A DNA stretch of 38,361 bases from Saprospirales bacterium (GTDB taxonomy: Bacteria > Bacteroidota > Bacteroidia > Chitinophagales > Saprospiraceae): contig PAAY01000015.1 of NCBI GenBank assembly GCA_002698985.1, positions 1 through 38,361 of the forward strand, written 5' to 3'. Under the pieces are notes generated by a model. That model worked only from the letters and a program-made list of their open reading frames with translations. It was not told where the DNA came from and searched no databases. Positions 1 to 7,043 of the stretch are shown here, piece by piece (the stretch's first letter is position 1; each line of letters starts with the position of its first letter). The position numbers and the translations under genes are program-made.

Positions 1-906
1 GGCCTACCCATGCAAGGAAACTGGACCAATACCACCCAATACCAGGACCGCTACACCTACAACCACAAAGAGCAGGTGACGGGGATCGAGTGGTTTGCGT
101 ATGGGGCGAGATACTACGATGCGAAGATCGGGAGGTTTGCGGGGGTGGATCCGATTGCAGACCATCATTATGTTGTAAGCTGGACAACTTTTCATTATTC
201 GTATAATAACCCTATAATCTATACTGATCCCGACGGACGTTTGCCAATACCAATAATAACAGGACTTATTGGAGGTGCAGGTGGTTTGATATACGGACTG
301 GCTTCTGGCAAAAGTTGGAAACAAACAGTTGCCTTGGCAGCAGGTGGATTTGTAACAGGAGCAACGTTGGGACTTGGAGGTGCAGGTGTTGCTGCACTTG
401 GAGGAGTAGAGGCACTTGGTGGGGCAGGTACAAGTTATATTATGATAGGTTCAGGTGTTGCTGGAGGTTTGGCAGGAAACGCAGTTGAACAGGGTGTTAG
501 AATTGCACTTGGAGAAAGTCCGTCTTTCAATGGTGAAGAGCTTGCCATAAGTGGAGCTTTTGGAATATCAGAAGTGGTTTTAGGTCCCGCTGGAAGTGCA
601 GCAAAAAACTCTATTAAAGAAGGTTTAAAAGGAGCATTCAAAAATCCAAACAGAGCGGCACTTAGGCGTATTCAAAAAGAAATTGCTCATCAATTGAGGG
701 AACAAGCAATTCCTGGTGAAATTTCTAGAAGTCAGGCAAGACAAGCTGCTAAGCAATTAGTACAGGCCGCACAAGAACAAAGATCAGCTACACTGCGAGG
801 TATAATTCGTTTTACTGAAACTGGTGTTGATGTCACAGTAAGTGCAATGCAAACTGCGGTGTCAGAAGGACTTAAAACCGAAATTTTGGAGGATGGAAAA
901 AACTAA
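1..906 (+). CDS. Rhs-family polymorphic toxin, C-terminal part (5' end outside window)
   Basis: The frame is open from base 1, so only the 3' end of a longer gene is present. The first ~80 residues carry the end of the Rhs core: the YGARYYD...GRFAGVDP motif and the following NPIIYTDPDGR boundary. In this family the core forms a hollow shell and everything after the DPDG-type boundary is the variable effector tip. Here the tip is ~220 residues. It starts with a Gly/Ala-rich hydrophobic stretch (about residues 80-195) like a membrane-active or pretoxin region, and ends in a charged helical segment rich in Arg, Gln and Ala. I recognise no nuclease, deaminase or peptidase motif in the tip, so its activity is unknown. 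It overlaps the next gene by 14 bp, a usual arrangement for toxin and immunity genes. Confidence 0.85.
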   Translation, partial: GLPMQGNWTNTTQYQDRYTYNHKEQVTGIEWFAYGARYYDAKIGRFAGVDPIADHHYVVSWTTFHYSYNNPIIYTDPDGRLPIPIITGLIGGAGGLIYGLASGKSWKQTVALAAGGFVTGATLGLGGAGVAALGGVEALGGAGTSYIMIGSGVAGGLAGNAVEQGVRIALGESPSFNGEELAISGAFGISEVVLGPAGSAAKNSIKEGLKGAFKNPNRAALRRIQKEIAHQLREQAIPGEISRSQARQAAKQLVQAAQEQRSATLRGIIRFTETGVDVTVSAMQTAVSEGLKTEILEDGKN

Positions 907-1432
907 AATCACAAAATTTTTTACAATCATTTTTACATCAGTATTTACTGGATCATTCTTTGTCCTAAGGGCAATTCTGGATGTTGTTGATTGGAGTAAT
1001 TTACAAAGTCTGATTTTGGCCTCGGTTGTTAGTGGAATAGTAGCAGTTGTCATTACTCCGTTGTTGACTGATACCAACAACCGCAAATGGGGAATATTAT
1101 TAACGAGTTTGTATTTTATTTTTTTGGTGGTTGTTTTACTTTTTTCTAAAATTGATAATTTATCCAATACGGGTTTGAGTCTTGAAGGTGTTTGGGAAAC
1201 AAAGGAAAGTGATGGCGAAAATTTCAAGTTGGATTTTTTCAAGCAAGATAGTTTGCGCTTAATTATGCCGCCTGACCAGGAAAGGATAGTAAGTTACAAG
1301 TGGAAAGGAGAAGACTTACAAATTTATGACGAGGAAGGAGTTCTGCTCTTTAATTGGAATATTAAGATAGATACAAATAAATTTATGATCCTGCAAGGAG
1401 ATGACAGACTGATTTTTTATAAGAAGTATTAG
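893..1432 (+). CDS. Membrane protein, putative immunity protein for the Rhs toxin
   Basis: This 179-residue protein starts at the ATG at 893, inside the last codons of the Rhs gene. An in-frame ATG at 842 would lie deeper in the toxin and gives a poorer N-terminus. A GGAGG sits just upstream of 893, unusual for this phylum. Three hydrophobic segments (about residues 8-30, 38-60 and 67-87) are followed by a soluble C-terminal domain starting near LEGVWET. That domain has alternating strands with Trp and Asp residues, like the small beta-sheet folds seen in lipocalin-like domains. The overlap with the toxin gene, small size and AT-rich composition point to an immunity protein. The hydrophobic toxin tip and the membrane location of this protein fit together. 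Its function is inferred from position only. Confidence 0.6.
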   Translation: MEKTKITKFFTIIFTSVFTGSFFVLRAILDVVDWSNLQSLILASVVSGIVAVVITPLLTDTNNRKWGILLTSLYFIFLVVVLLFSKIDNLSNTGLSLEGVWETKESDGENFKLDFFKQDSLRLIMPPDQERIVSYKWKGEDLQIYDEEGVLLFNWNIKIDTNKFMILQGDDRLIFYKKY

Positions 1433-1717
1433 GAATCCCAGTGTTTCAACCCCCAACCAAACTAGACAAAGATTACAGATAAAAACTGTAACTTTTCGAC
1501 ATGGCGAAGCGCACATGGCCTCAGGAAGAGAAGCTGAAGGTCTCTGCTGGAGTCAAAAAACAATGGCCTGCCCGCCAAAGTCGGGCAGATTACTGAGCTG
1601 TGTTAACAAGCATAGCTCCTGACGGTCAGCGGCTTTAGTTTGACTTTTATAGTTGCGATCATGATTTGTAAATTAGGCAGTGGTAAGTTCCAATCTTGAC
1701 GGGTTGAGATAAATTGT
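1433..1717. other. Intergenic spacer in the Rhs accessory region
   Basis: This spacer holds the transposase scrap (1501-1596) and the CTGCCCG/CGGGCAG hairpin, and no other coding frame I can support. I see no TAnnTTTG promoter before the gene at 1718. The patchwork is typical of decayed toxin cassettes behind an Rhs gene. Confidence 0.4.
1501..1596 (+). pseudogene. Remnant of an IS3-type transposase OrfA N-terminus
   Basis: A short frame starting MAKRTWPQEEKLKV is followed by about 17 unrelated residues and a stop. The opening resembles the start of Bacteroidota IS3-family OrfA proteins (helix-turn-helix subunit), which commonly begin M-[AS]-K-R-x-[WF]-[ST]-x-E-E-K. The match is lost after about 14 codons, and a 7-bp hairpin (CTGCCCG/CGGGCAG, 1568-1588) lies in the lost part. 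It is best read as a scrap left by insertion and decay between two immunity-like genes. The homology rests on one short motif, so it is tentative. Confidence 0.4.
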
Positions 1718-2095
1718 ATGAATTTTGATAGGATTATGAATCGAAGTGAAAAAATACATGAAATTGTTGCAGAGTTGTCAGATGTTAATTTGCAAAGGAA
1801 ACTCTGGTTGAATGAAAATAATGATACTGGATTAATTTCGTCTTATACCGAATTGATGTGTACATTGTTTGATGATCTTGGTTTTGATGAATTTTTGGTA
1901 AATTCAGCCAAGCTGGAAGATCTATCAGACAGTACTATTCGTGAGCTTGTGATTATGCGAGATATGTTAAATGATTATAAGGCCGAAGAAACAGATCGTG
2001 AAATAATTGAAGACCCAAAATGGAGGAAAATTGTTTTTCAAGCAAAACAAGTACTAAAAGTGTGGAAAAGAAATGACAACGACTGCGCCAGTTGA
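1718..2095 (+). CDS. SCO4402-like small acidic protein, possible orphan immunity protein
   Basis: A 125-residue soluble, acidic, helical protein. The layout resembles the SCO4402 family: an N-terminal R-x-x-x-I-H-E-I-V-x-x-L-x-D stretch, an LW motif after it, the central ELMCTLFDDLGF segment, and a C-terminal DP-x-W-x-x-IV-x-x-A-K segment. Members are uncharacterised but often lie in toxin-immunity neighbourhoods; that is recalled family knowledge, not computed. Position behind an Rhs gene and its immunity candidate, with an IS scrap between, suggests an orphan immunity gene left from an earlier toxin cassette. A second in-frame ATG at 1736 (MNRSEK) could be the real start. No signal peptide or membrane segment is present. 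Confidence 0.55.
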   Translation: MNFDRIMNRSEKIHEIVAELSDVNLQRKLWLNENNDTGLISSYTELMCTLFDDLGFDEFLVNSAKLEDLSDSTIRELVIMRDMLNDYKAEETDREIIEDPKWRKIVFQAKQVLKVWKRNDNDCAS

Positions 2096-2253
2096 CGACA
2101 GGGAGTTAATTAAATGTGTAGTAGTCCTTTCAAATTTAGCCCATCTCAATTTAAACTTTGAACATTAGTAGATCAGTAATCTCAAGCCTGTCCCGAACCG
2201 GGCGGTGGTGAGCCCAAGCCCCTAACCGATAACCTTAACAACTTTATCTGCCC

Positions 2254-2302
2254 AAAGCCGATACCTCGATCCCGAATGATTTCGGGATTTGCTATCGGCT
2301 TT
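2254..2302. repeat. Nested inverted repeat upstream of ychF
   Basis: An outer 10-bp stem, AAAGCCGATA (2254-2263) with TATCGGCTTT (2293-2302), encloses an inner 8-bp stem, ATCCCGAA (2269-2276) with TTCGGGAT (2281-2288). There is no T tract on the plus side, so it looks like a REP-type palindrome or a cruciform-capable barrier rather than a classical terminator. Confidence 0.6.
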
Positions 2303-2335
2303 CGGGATCACCTATCTCCACATCCTCCAGAATCC

Positions 2336-2343
2336 TATCTTTG
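2336..2343 (+). promoter_or_regulatory. Bacteroidota -7 promoter element for ychF
   Basis: TATCTTTG matches the TAnnTTTG -7 element recognised by the Bacteroidota primary sigma factor. It lies 41 bp before the ychF ATG. No convincing -33 TTTG is seen. Confidence 0.55.
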
Positions 2344-2383
2344 CGGCCGTTTTTAAAAATCACATTCAATAATATCTTCAGAA

Positions 2384-3481
2384 ATGGCCCTGAAAGCTGG
2401 AATCGTTGGCTTGCCCAACGTTGGAAAATCAACCTTGTTCAATGCGCTGACATCTGCCAAGGCGCTGGCAGCCAACTATCCTTTTGCCACCAAAGACCCC
2501 AATGTAGGGGTAATCACCGTGCCCGATCCGCGGCTTGATAAGCTGGCAGAACTGGTAAAACCCCAGGCTGTACTGCCCACCACCATCGAGATCCTGGACA
2601 TTGCCGGACTCATCAAAGGTGCCAGCAAAGGGGAGGGCCTCGGCAATCAGTTCCTGGCCAATATCCGTGAGGTGGATGCCATCGTGCACGTGGTCCGTTG
2701 TTTTGACGACGGCAATGTGGTGCACGTAGAGGGTGGCGTGGATCCCGTCAGGGACAAAGAAACCATCGACACCGAGCTGATCCTGAAGGACATCGAGACG
2801 GTGGAAAAGCGCATAGAGCGACTGAAGAAGCAGGCCAAGACCGCCAAAAAAGAAGACATTGCCAACCTCGAGAATGCGCAGAAAATCCTTGCCCACCTCA
2901 ACGAGAGCAAACCTGCAAGGAGCATTGAACTGGAAGACGATGGCATGGCATTGCTGAAGGAAATGATGCTGCTTACCTCCAAGCCCATTCTGTATGTGTG
3001 CAATGTGGATGAGGCTTCCGTTGTCGAAGGCAATGAATACACTGCCCGTTTCAAAGAGGCGGTGAAAGATGAACCGGCCGAGGTCATTTACATCAGCGCT
3101 GCCATCGAGGCCGACATTGCGGAACTGGATTCCAAAGAGGAGCGCATGGCTTTTCTCGAAGACATGGGACTGGATGAGCCGGGTGTTAACAAGCTGATTC
3201 GTGCCACCTACCAATTGCTCGACCTGATCACTTATTTCACCGCAGGTGAGAAGGAGGTCCGTGCATGGACCATCCGCAGGGGCTGGAAAGCACCCAAAGC
3301 TGCCGGCGTCATCCACTCTGATTTCGAAAAGGGCTTTATCCGTGCGGAGGTGATCAAATACGACGACTTCGTGAAATACGGCTCAGAGGCGGCTGTGAAA
3401 GAAGCCGGTAAATTGTCCGTGGAAGGCAAGGAGTACGTCGTTCAGGATGGCGATGTGATGCACTTCCGCTTTAATGTGTAG
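2384..3481 (+). CDS. ychF: YchF, Obg-family translation-associated ATPase
   Basis: A 365-residue P-loop protein of the usual YchF/EngD length. The G1 loop GLPNVGKST is at residues 8-16, the DIAGLIKGASKGEGLG switch region follows, and the base-recognition motif is NVDE (residues 207-210) instead of NKxD. That change is why YchF prefers ATP over GTP. A coiled-coil insertion rich in Lys and Glu lies at about residues 130-170, and a C-terminal TGS domain spans about 280-365. YchF binds ribosomes and is linked to stress and redox control in other bacteria. The ATG at 2384 gives the canonical MALKAGIVGLPNVGKS start. It appears monocistronic, with its own TAnnTTTG element. Confidence 0.97.
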   Translation: MALKAGIVGLPNVGKSTLFNALTSAKALAANYPFATKDPNVGVITVPDPRLDKLAELVKPQAVLPTTIEILDIAGLIKGASKGEGLGNQFLANIREVDAIVHVVRCFDDGNVVHVEGGVDPVRDKETIDTELILKDIETVEKRIERLKKQAKTAKKEDIANLENAQKILAHLNESKPARSIELEDDGMALLKEMMLLTSKPILYVCNVDEASVVEGNEYTARFKEAVKDEPAEVIYISAAIEADIAELDSKEERMAFLEDMGLDEPGVNKLIRATYQLLDLITYFTAGEKEVRAWTIRRGWKAPKAAGVIHSDFEKGFIRAEVIKYDDFVKYGSEAAVKEAGKLSVEGKEYVVQDGDVMHFRFNV

Positions 3482-3588
3482 GTTATTTTGGGAGGTTTTA
3501 AGGAAGTTTTTTTCGCTCATCGGCGAAATCCAATAATCCGTTGAATCAGTGATCGGTTTTTAGAAGGTTTTTTCCGCCCACTGGCCAT

Positions 3589-5133
3589 TCAACCTTTTTC
3601 TGCAATTCTGGCTCCCACCCGCAGGGCATTGGCGGCGATGGTCAGGCTGGGGTTGACGGCTGCGGATGTCGGCATGAAACTGCCGTCAACGACCCACAAT
3701 CCTTCCACTCCTCTGAAAGCGCAGTTTTCGTCCAAAGCAGAAGTTTCCGGGTTCTCACCCATTCTGACGGTACCGACCGCATGCGAAAAGGTGCGGATGT
3801 GGTGGGTGTAGGTGGCCCAGGCGCCGGCAGCTTTCATAATTTTCGCTGCCTCTTTCGTCAAAACCTTCATGGCTGCTTTGTCCCTCGGTGAATACTGGTG
3901 CACCACATTCAACCGGGGATAGCCCCATTGATCCCTTTTGCTGAAATCAATCCAGCATTTGTTTTCATACTGTGGTTGGTCTTCGGCTATCGCCAACAGG
4001 CCGGTGAGTCGCTTTACCTGACTGCCGAGCATTTTGCCCAGAAAACCCGGTACGGCATTTTCGACGAGCCCGGCCGGGGGGGTGGGCATTTGCTGCAGGC
4101 TGCCGAGTTTACCTTTCAGTTCCGGATGAGATTCTTTGCCGAGGTAGAAATCGAGGATGGCCAGTTGTTTGTGAAAACGCTCTTCTTTATCGGCCGCACC
4201 CGGGAAAATTCCGAAGACAATGGCATTGACATGCCGCATCAGGTAGTGGCCGATCACCTGCCCGCCCGGGTTCTTTTTTTCCAGTTCTGAAGCCAGCAGA
4301 AGGTGAGGCGAGCCAAGCGCCCCGGCAGCCAGAATGACCCGTGGCGCTTTGACGGTAAATTCTTCACCGGAAGTTTTGCTTTTGCAACGCGCACCTGTCA
4401 CCTGACCTTTTTCTTCCAAAATCTGCAGTGCGATGGTTTCATCCAGTAAGACCATGCCCTGTTCGAGCAAAACGGGGATCAGCACCGTGGCCAGGTCGTT
4501 TTTGGCATTTACGGCGCAGGCAAAAGTATCGCAGGTGGTGCAGGAAATACAGGCTTGCTGCCCGGGTTTGTTCTTCCGGTAATTGATGGCCAGGGGCAGG
4601 GGAAAAGGATGCAAGCCGAGCGATTCAGCGGCTATATTCACCTGTTGTGAGATGGCTGCCAATGGAGCCGCCGGTTGTGGGAAGGGTTTTGAGCGGGGTG
4701 GGGCAGTGGGGTCGGCTGCATCGTCACCGGCAATGTCGAGCAGGCTTTCTGCCTCGGTGTACCAGGGTTCCAGCTCGTCGTAATCGATGGGCCAGCAGGC
4801 ATCGCTTCCTTTCAGCAAGTTTGCCGGCGGGTTGAAATCCTCTTTGCGGAACCTGAAAGAAACTCCGCCATAGAAAACAGAGGGGCCACCCACACAGGCA
4901 TAGACCCCCATTTCCGGTTTGTTGCCACCTTTCAGCACTTTGTAGGGGGTGCTGTCGTCGTAATGGGGGGTGAGGTCCAGAGAGGCCCTGGGGCCCCAGT
5001 TGTGCGGTCCTCGCTGCACCCATTGGCCCCTTTCGATCATCAGCACTTTCATGCCGGCGTTCACCAGTTGCCGGGCGGTCATGGTTCCGCCAAATCCACT
5101 GCCAATCACGATGGCATCGTAGTTCTTATTCAT
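3589..5133 (-). CDS. GMC-family FAD-dependent oxidoreductase
   Basis: A 514-residue flavoprotein. The FAD-binding Rossmann motif IGSGFGG is at residues 10-16, and an ERG segment closes the second strand. The C-terminal GMC_oxred_C region has FSHAVGTVRMG, the VDGSFMPTSAAVNPSLTIAANA signature and the active-site His of the glucose-methanol-choline family. The CISCTTCDTFAC cluster in the middle and the short N-terminus resemble cholesterol oxidase-like and other bacterial GMC dehydrogenases that act on alcohols or sterols. The substrate cannot be told from sequence. There is no signal peptide, so it is probably cytoplasmic. A TAnnTTTG element lies 38 bp upstream. It converges with ychF across a 107-bp spacer. 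Confidence 0.9.
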   Translation of the reverse strand: MNKNYDAIVIGSGFGGTMTARQLVNAGMKVLMIERGQWVQRGPHNWGPRASLDLTPHYDDSTPYKVLKGGNKPEMGVYACVGGPSVFYGGVSFRFRKEDFNPPANLLKGSDACWPIDYDELEPWYTEAESLLDIAGDDAADPTAPPRSKPFPQPAAPLAAISQQVNIAAESLGLHPFPLPLAINYRKNKPGQQACISCTTCDTFACAVNAKNDLATVLIPVLLEQGMVLLDETIALQILEEKGQVTGARCKSKTSGEEFTVKAPRVILAAGALGSPHLLLASELEKKNPGGQVIGHYLMRHVNAIVFGIFPGAADKEERFHKQLAILDFYLGKESHPELKGKLGSLQQMPTPPAGLVENAVPGFLGKMLGSQVKRLTGLLAIAEDQPQYENKCWIDFSKRDQWGYPRLNVVHQYSPRDKAAMKVLTKEAAKIMKAAGAWATYTHHIRTFSHAVGTVRMGENPETSALDENCAFRGVEGLWVVDGSFMPTSAAVNPSLTIAANALRVGARIAEKG

Positions 5134-5171
5134 AGTGAGATTGCTGCTGACTCAGATTTTTTTTGCGTCGG

Positions 5172-5179
5172 CAAATGTA
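5172..5179 (-). promoter_or_regulatory. -7 promoter element for the GMC oxidoreductase
   Basis: The minus strand reads TACATTTG, matching TAnnTTTG, 38 bp upstream of the ATG at 5133. Confidence 0.5.
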
Positions 5180-5199
5180 GGACAAAGCAGGGCTGAATG

Positions 5200-5709
5200 T
5201 CAGTATTGGGTGGAGGTGGGGCGGTGGGTTGCCTGTTTTTCAGGTTTGAGCACGGGGAAAGAGAGCGAAGTGTACAACTGGAAAGTGCTGGTGCTCTGTA
5301 CCGGTATGCGGTAAATTTTTGCGAAGCGAGTGAAAAATTCTGTGAGTACCTCCTGAGAGATGTTTTTGGAGGCGGGTTTCAGGTAAAAGGCAATGTGCCT
5401 GATCCTGCCGTCGGGGTTCCAGAAAAAATGGATCCAGCATTTGACCCCGTACAGGTCCAGCCCTTCGGCAAAAGCCATCTTCTGGAGCTCGACGGCCAGG
5501 TTGCGGAAGTGCCCATAGGCCGTTCTTACATCTTCGTCGCAAACACTGACGAGGGAAGCGCTGGAGGCGGACAAGTCATCGTAGGCCGTTTGGTATTGGC
5601 CGATCAAAAATGCTTTCGGAGCGCCGGATGCAGGCACGGACTCACTGGATTGCGCCAGCAAGGTGGTAGCTGAAACGAGGGCAATCAGTATGGCCGTTAT
5701 TCCTTTCAT
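5200..5709 (-). CDS. Secreted protein of unknown function
   Basis: A 169-residue protein with a clear N-terminal signal peptide (MKGITAILIALVSATTLLAQ, cleavage near residue 20), so it is periplasmic or surface-exposed. The mature part contains two Cys residues and a conserved-looking core (WIHFFWNPDGRIRHIAFYLKP) with alternating hydrophobic strands. I do not recognise the family. The gene lies just upstream of the GMC oxidoreductase in the same direction with a 66-bp gap. Each gene has its own TAnnTTTG element, so the two may be transcribed separately. Confidence 0.7.
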   Translation of the reverse strand: MKGITAILIALVSATTLLAQSSESVPASGAPKAFLIGQYQTAYDDLSASSASLVSVCDEDVRTAYGHFRNLAVELQKMAFAEGLDLYGVKCWIHFFWNPDGRIRHIAFYLKPASKNISQEVLTEFFTRFAKIYRIPVQSTSTFQLYTSLSFPVLKPEKQATHRPTSTQY

Positions 5710-5825
5710 TCAGGAAAGATTTGAGCTGGGTAAACATCGAATTGTTTCCAGATGTCCTGGGGATGAGTTGCCTAGGGGTGTAGTTTTGGTATGTGACAAA
5801 CAGGAGGGTCAACGATCAATCCTAA

Positions 5826-5833
5826 CAAAGGTA
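5826..5833 (-). promoter_or_regulatory. -7 promoter element for the secreted protein gene
   Basis: The minus strand reads TACCTTTG, matching TAnnTTTG, about 116 bp upstream of the ATG at 5709. The long leader makes the assignment less sure. Confidence 0.4.
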
Positions 5834-5940
5834 ATACAATCCAACATTTATGCAAGTATTTGTCGAAAACAGGATGGCCAAGCGTGAAGCCTGCCTTAAC
5901 TTGCGTCTTGTGAACAACACTATGGCAAAACACGAACCGG

Positions 5941-6549
5941 ATGATTATTGACATTCTCTTCCTGATTGTTGCGGGCTGGGGATTTTACCAGGGCTTCACC
6001 AAAGGTATCATCAAGACCTTTTTCACCATTTTCAGCATTCTGTTCGGACTGGTGGTAGCTTTCAAGCTGTCGCCTGCGGCAACCCGGTTCCTGGAAACGG
6101 CCTTCAACACGGAAAGTGCCTTCACCTTCGTAGCCGGCTTTCTCATGGTGTTTTTGCTGACCATGATTGTCATCCGGCTCCTCGCCAAATTCGTAGAAAG
6201 TGCGCTTCAGTCCGCCAACATCAATTTCATCAACCAGGTCATAGGAGGAATCGTTTTGGGAGCCCTGTACACCCTGATGCTGAGTTACCTGATCTGGTTT
6301 GCCGATGCTTCGCACATCATCAAGGAAAAGACCAAAACCGAATCGATGACTTACACGCAGTTGAAGGAATTCCCTTCAAAAATGAAGTCGGTTTACGAAT
6401 TTGTGAAGCCGGCCTTTCGTGATTTCTGGAACGAGTCCATCCGCTTCATGGACAAGTTGGAGGAGCAGAACCTCGAGCAAACGGATTCTCAACACACCAT
6501 TTTTGACGTTCCGGATGAGAATTCAACTCAGAACAGTTCAGGCCAATAA
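5941..6549 (+). CDS. CvpA family membrane protein
   Basis: A 202-residue protein with four predicted transmembrane helices in the first ~120 residues (about 2-20, 28-48, 62-82 and 98-118). The GFYQGFTKGIIKTFFTIFSILFG-type start is typical of CvpA/colicin V production proteins (Pfam CvpA), which begin with a D-hydrophobic-x-x-G-x-x-G-x-x-x-G pattern. The last ~80 residues are charged, cytoplasmic and poorly conserved in the family. CvpA proteins affect envelope and stress functions, but no biochemical activity is agreed on. The gene ends at the left target-site duplication of an inserted element. It is convergent with mnmG. Confidence 0.85.
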   Translation: MIIDILFLIVAGWGFYQGFTKGIIKTFFTIFSILFGLVVAFKLSPAATRFLETAFNTESAFTFVAGFLMVFLLTMIVIRLLAKFVESALQSANINFINQVIGGIVLGALYTLMLSYLIWFADASHIIKEKTKTESMTYTQLKEFPSKMKSVYEFVKPAFRDFWNESIRFMDKLEEQNLEQTDSQHTIFDVPDENSTQNSSGQ

Positions 6550-6551
6550 CG
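6541..6551. repeat. Left putative target-site duplication
   Basis: GGCCAATAACG here matches GACCAATAACG at 7031-7041 at 10 of 11 positions. The two flank exactly the outer ends of the inverted repeats of the element at 6552-7030. This copy contains the stop codon of the cvpA-type gene. Confidence 0.55.
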
Positions 6552-7030
6552 CTATCGATTACCCACAAATCCAATCTCATCGAAAAGTGTCTCTGCAACA
6601 CGGCTCCATTGAATGTGAAAAAATCATTTTTCAATCGCTTTTCCTGGCTGAGAAAAAAGGCCCCGATAAACATCAGCCATCTTGTAACCCGCTGTTTCCT
6701 GTCTCGTCGACAGCCCGTCTGGCCGCCGGACAGGACAGGCAACGGCGGGAATAATGCCAGTCCCCCTACCCACATCAAACTTTTATTCAGAACATCACAT
6801 CAGGATTGACCAATCACCATTGTAGCTGGAAAAGTTGATGCTGATGCTTTGTAAAGATGTTTGATGTAGAGAGGGGTTTGTCCGGCATCCCCTCGCTGAA
6901 GCAAGGGGTTCCAAGATGTTTGATGGAGTGGAAGGTTATTGGCCCACAGGAATTTAACCTGAATCTTCAGGATCAAATTGCTCAGGCAATACCCTCAAAG
7001 GCGGAATGACGGTTTGTGGGTAATCAATAG
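6552..7030. mobile_element. MITE-like non-autonomous element with TIRs, copy 1
   Basis: A 479-bp element. Its left end CTATCGATTACCCACAAA and the reverse complement of its right end (7013-7030) match at 17 of 18 positions, forming terminal inverted repeats. Near-identical 11-bp direct repeats abut both ends (6541-6551 and 7031-7041), as expected for target-site duplications. It fills the whole gap between the convergent stop codons of the cvpA-type gene and mnmG. No intact transposase is encoded. A short frame reading IECEKIIFQSLFLAE recurs in the second copy at 38161. Relative to that copy, this one has a ~42-bp extra palindromic segment near 6708-6749. The right half contains a direct repeat GATGTTTGATG (near 6857 and 6912) and a CCCCT/AGGGG hairpin. 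Confidence 0.7.
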
Positions 7031-7041
7031 GACCAATAACG
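7031..7041. repeat. Right putative target-site duplication
   Basis: GACCAATAACG, 10 of 11 identical to 6541-6551. It lies two bases before the stop codon of mnmG (7044-7046, minus strand). Confidence 0.55.
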
Positions 7042-7043
7042 GG

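Noticed and set aside
842-892. Upstream ATG start for the immunity candidate
   Set aside because: It would add 17 residues inside the toxin coding region, and the ATG at 893 has a GGAGG upstream and a better N-terminus.
2429-3316. 295-codon minus-strand frame opposite ychF
   Set aside because: ychF is unmistakable on the plus strand, and this frame is its antisense shadow.
6419-6754. 111-codon plus frame overlapping the end of the cvpA-type gene
   Set aside because: It crosses the cvpA-type gene in another frame and then the inserted element. Only the element part recurs at 38161, so it is not one gene.
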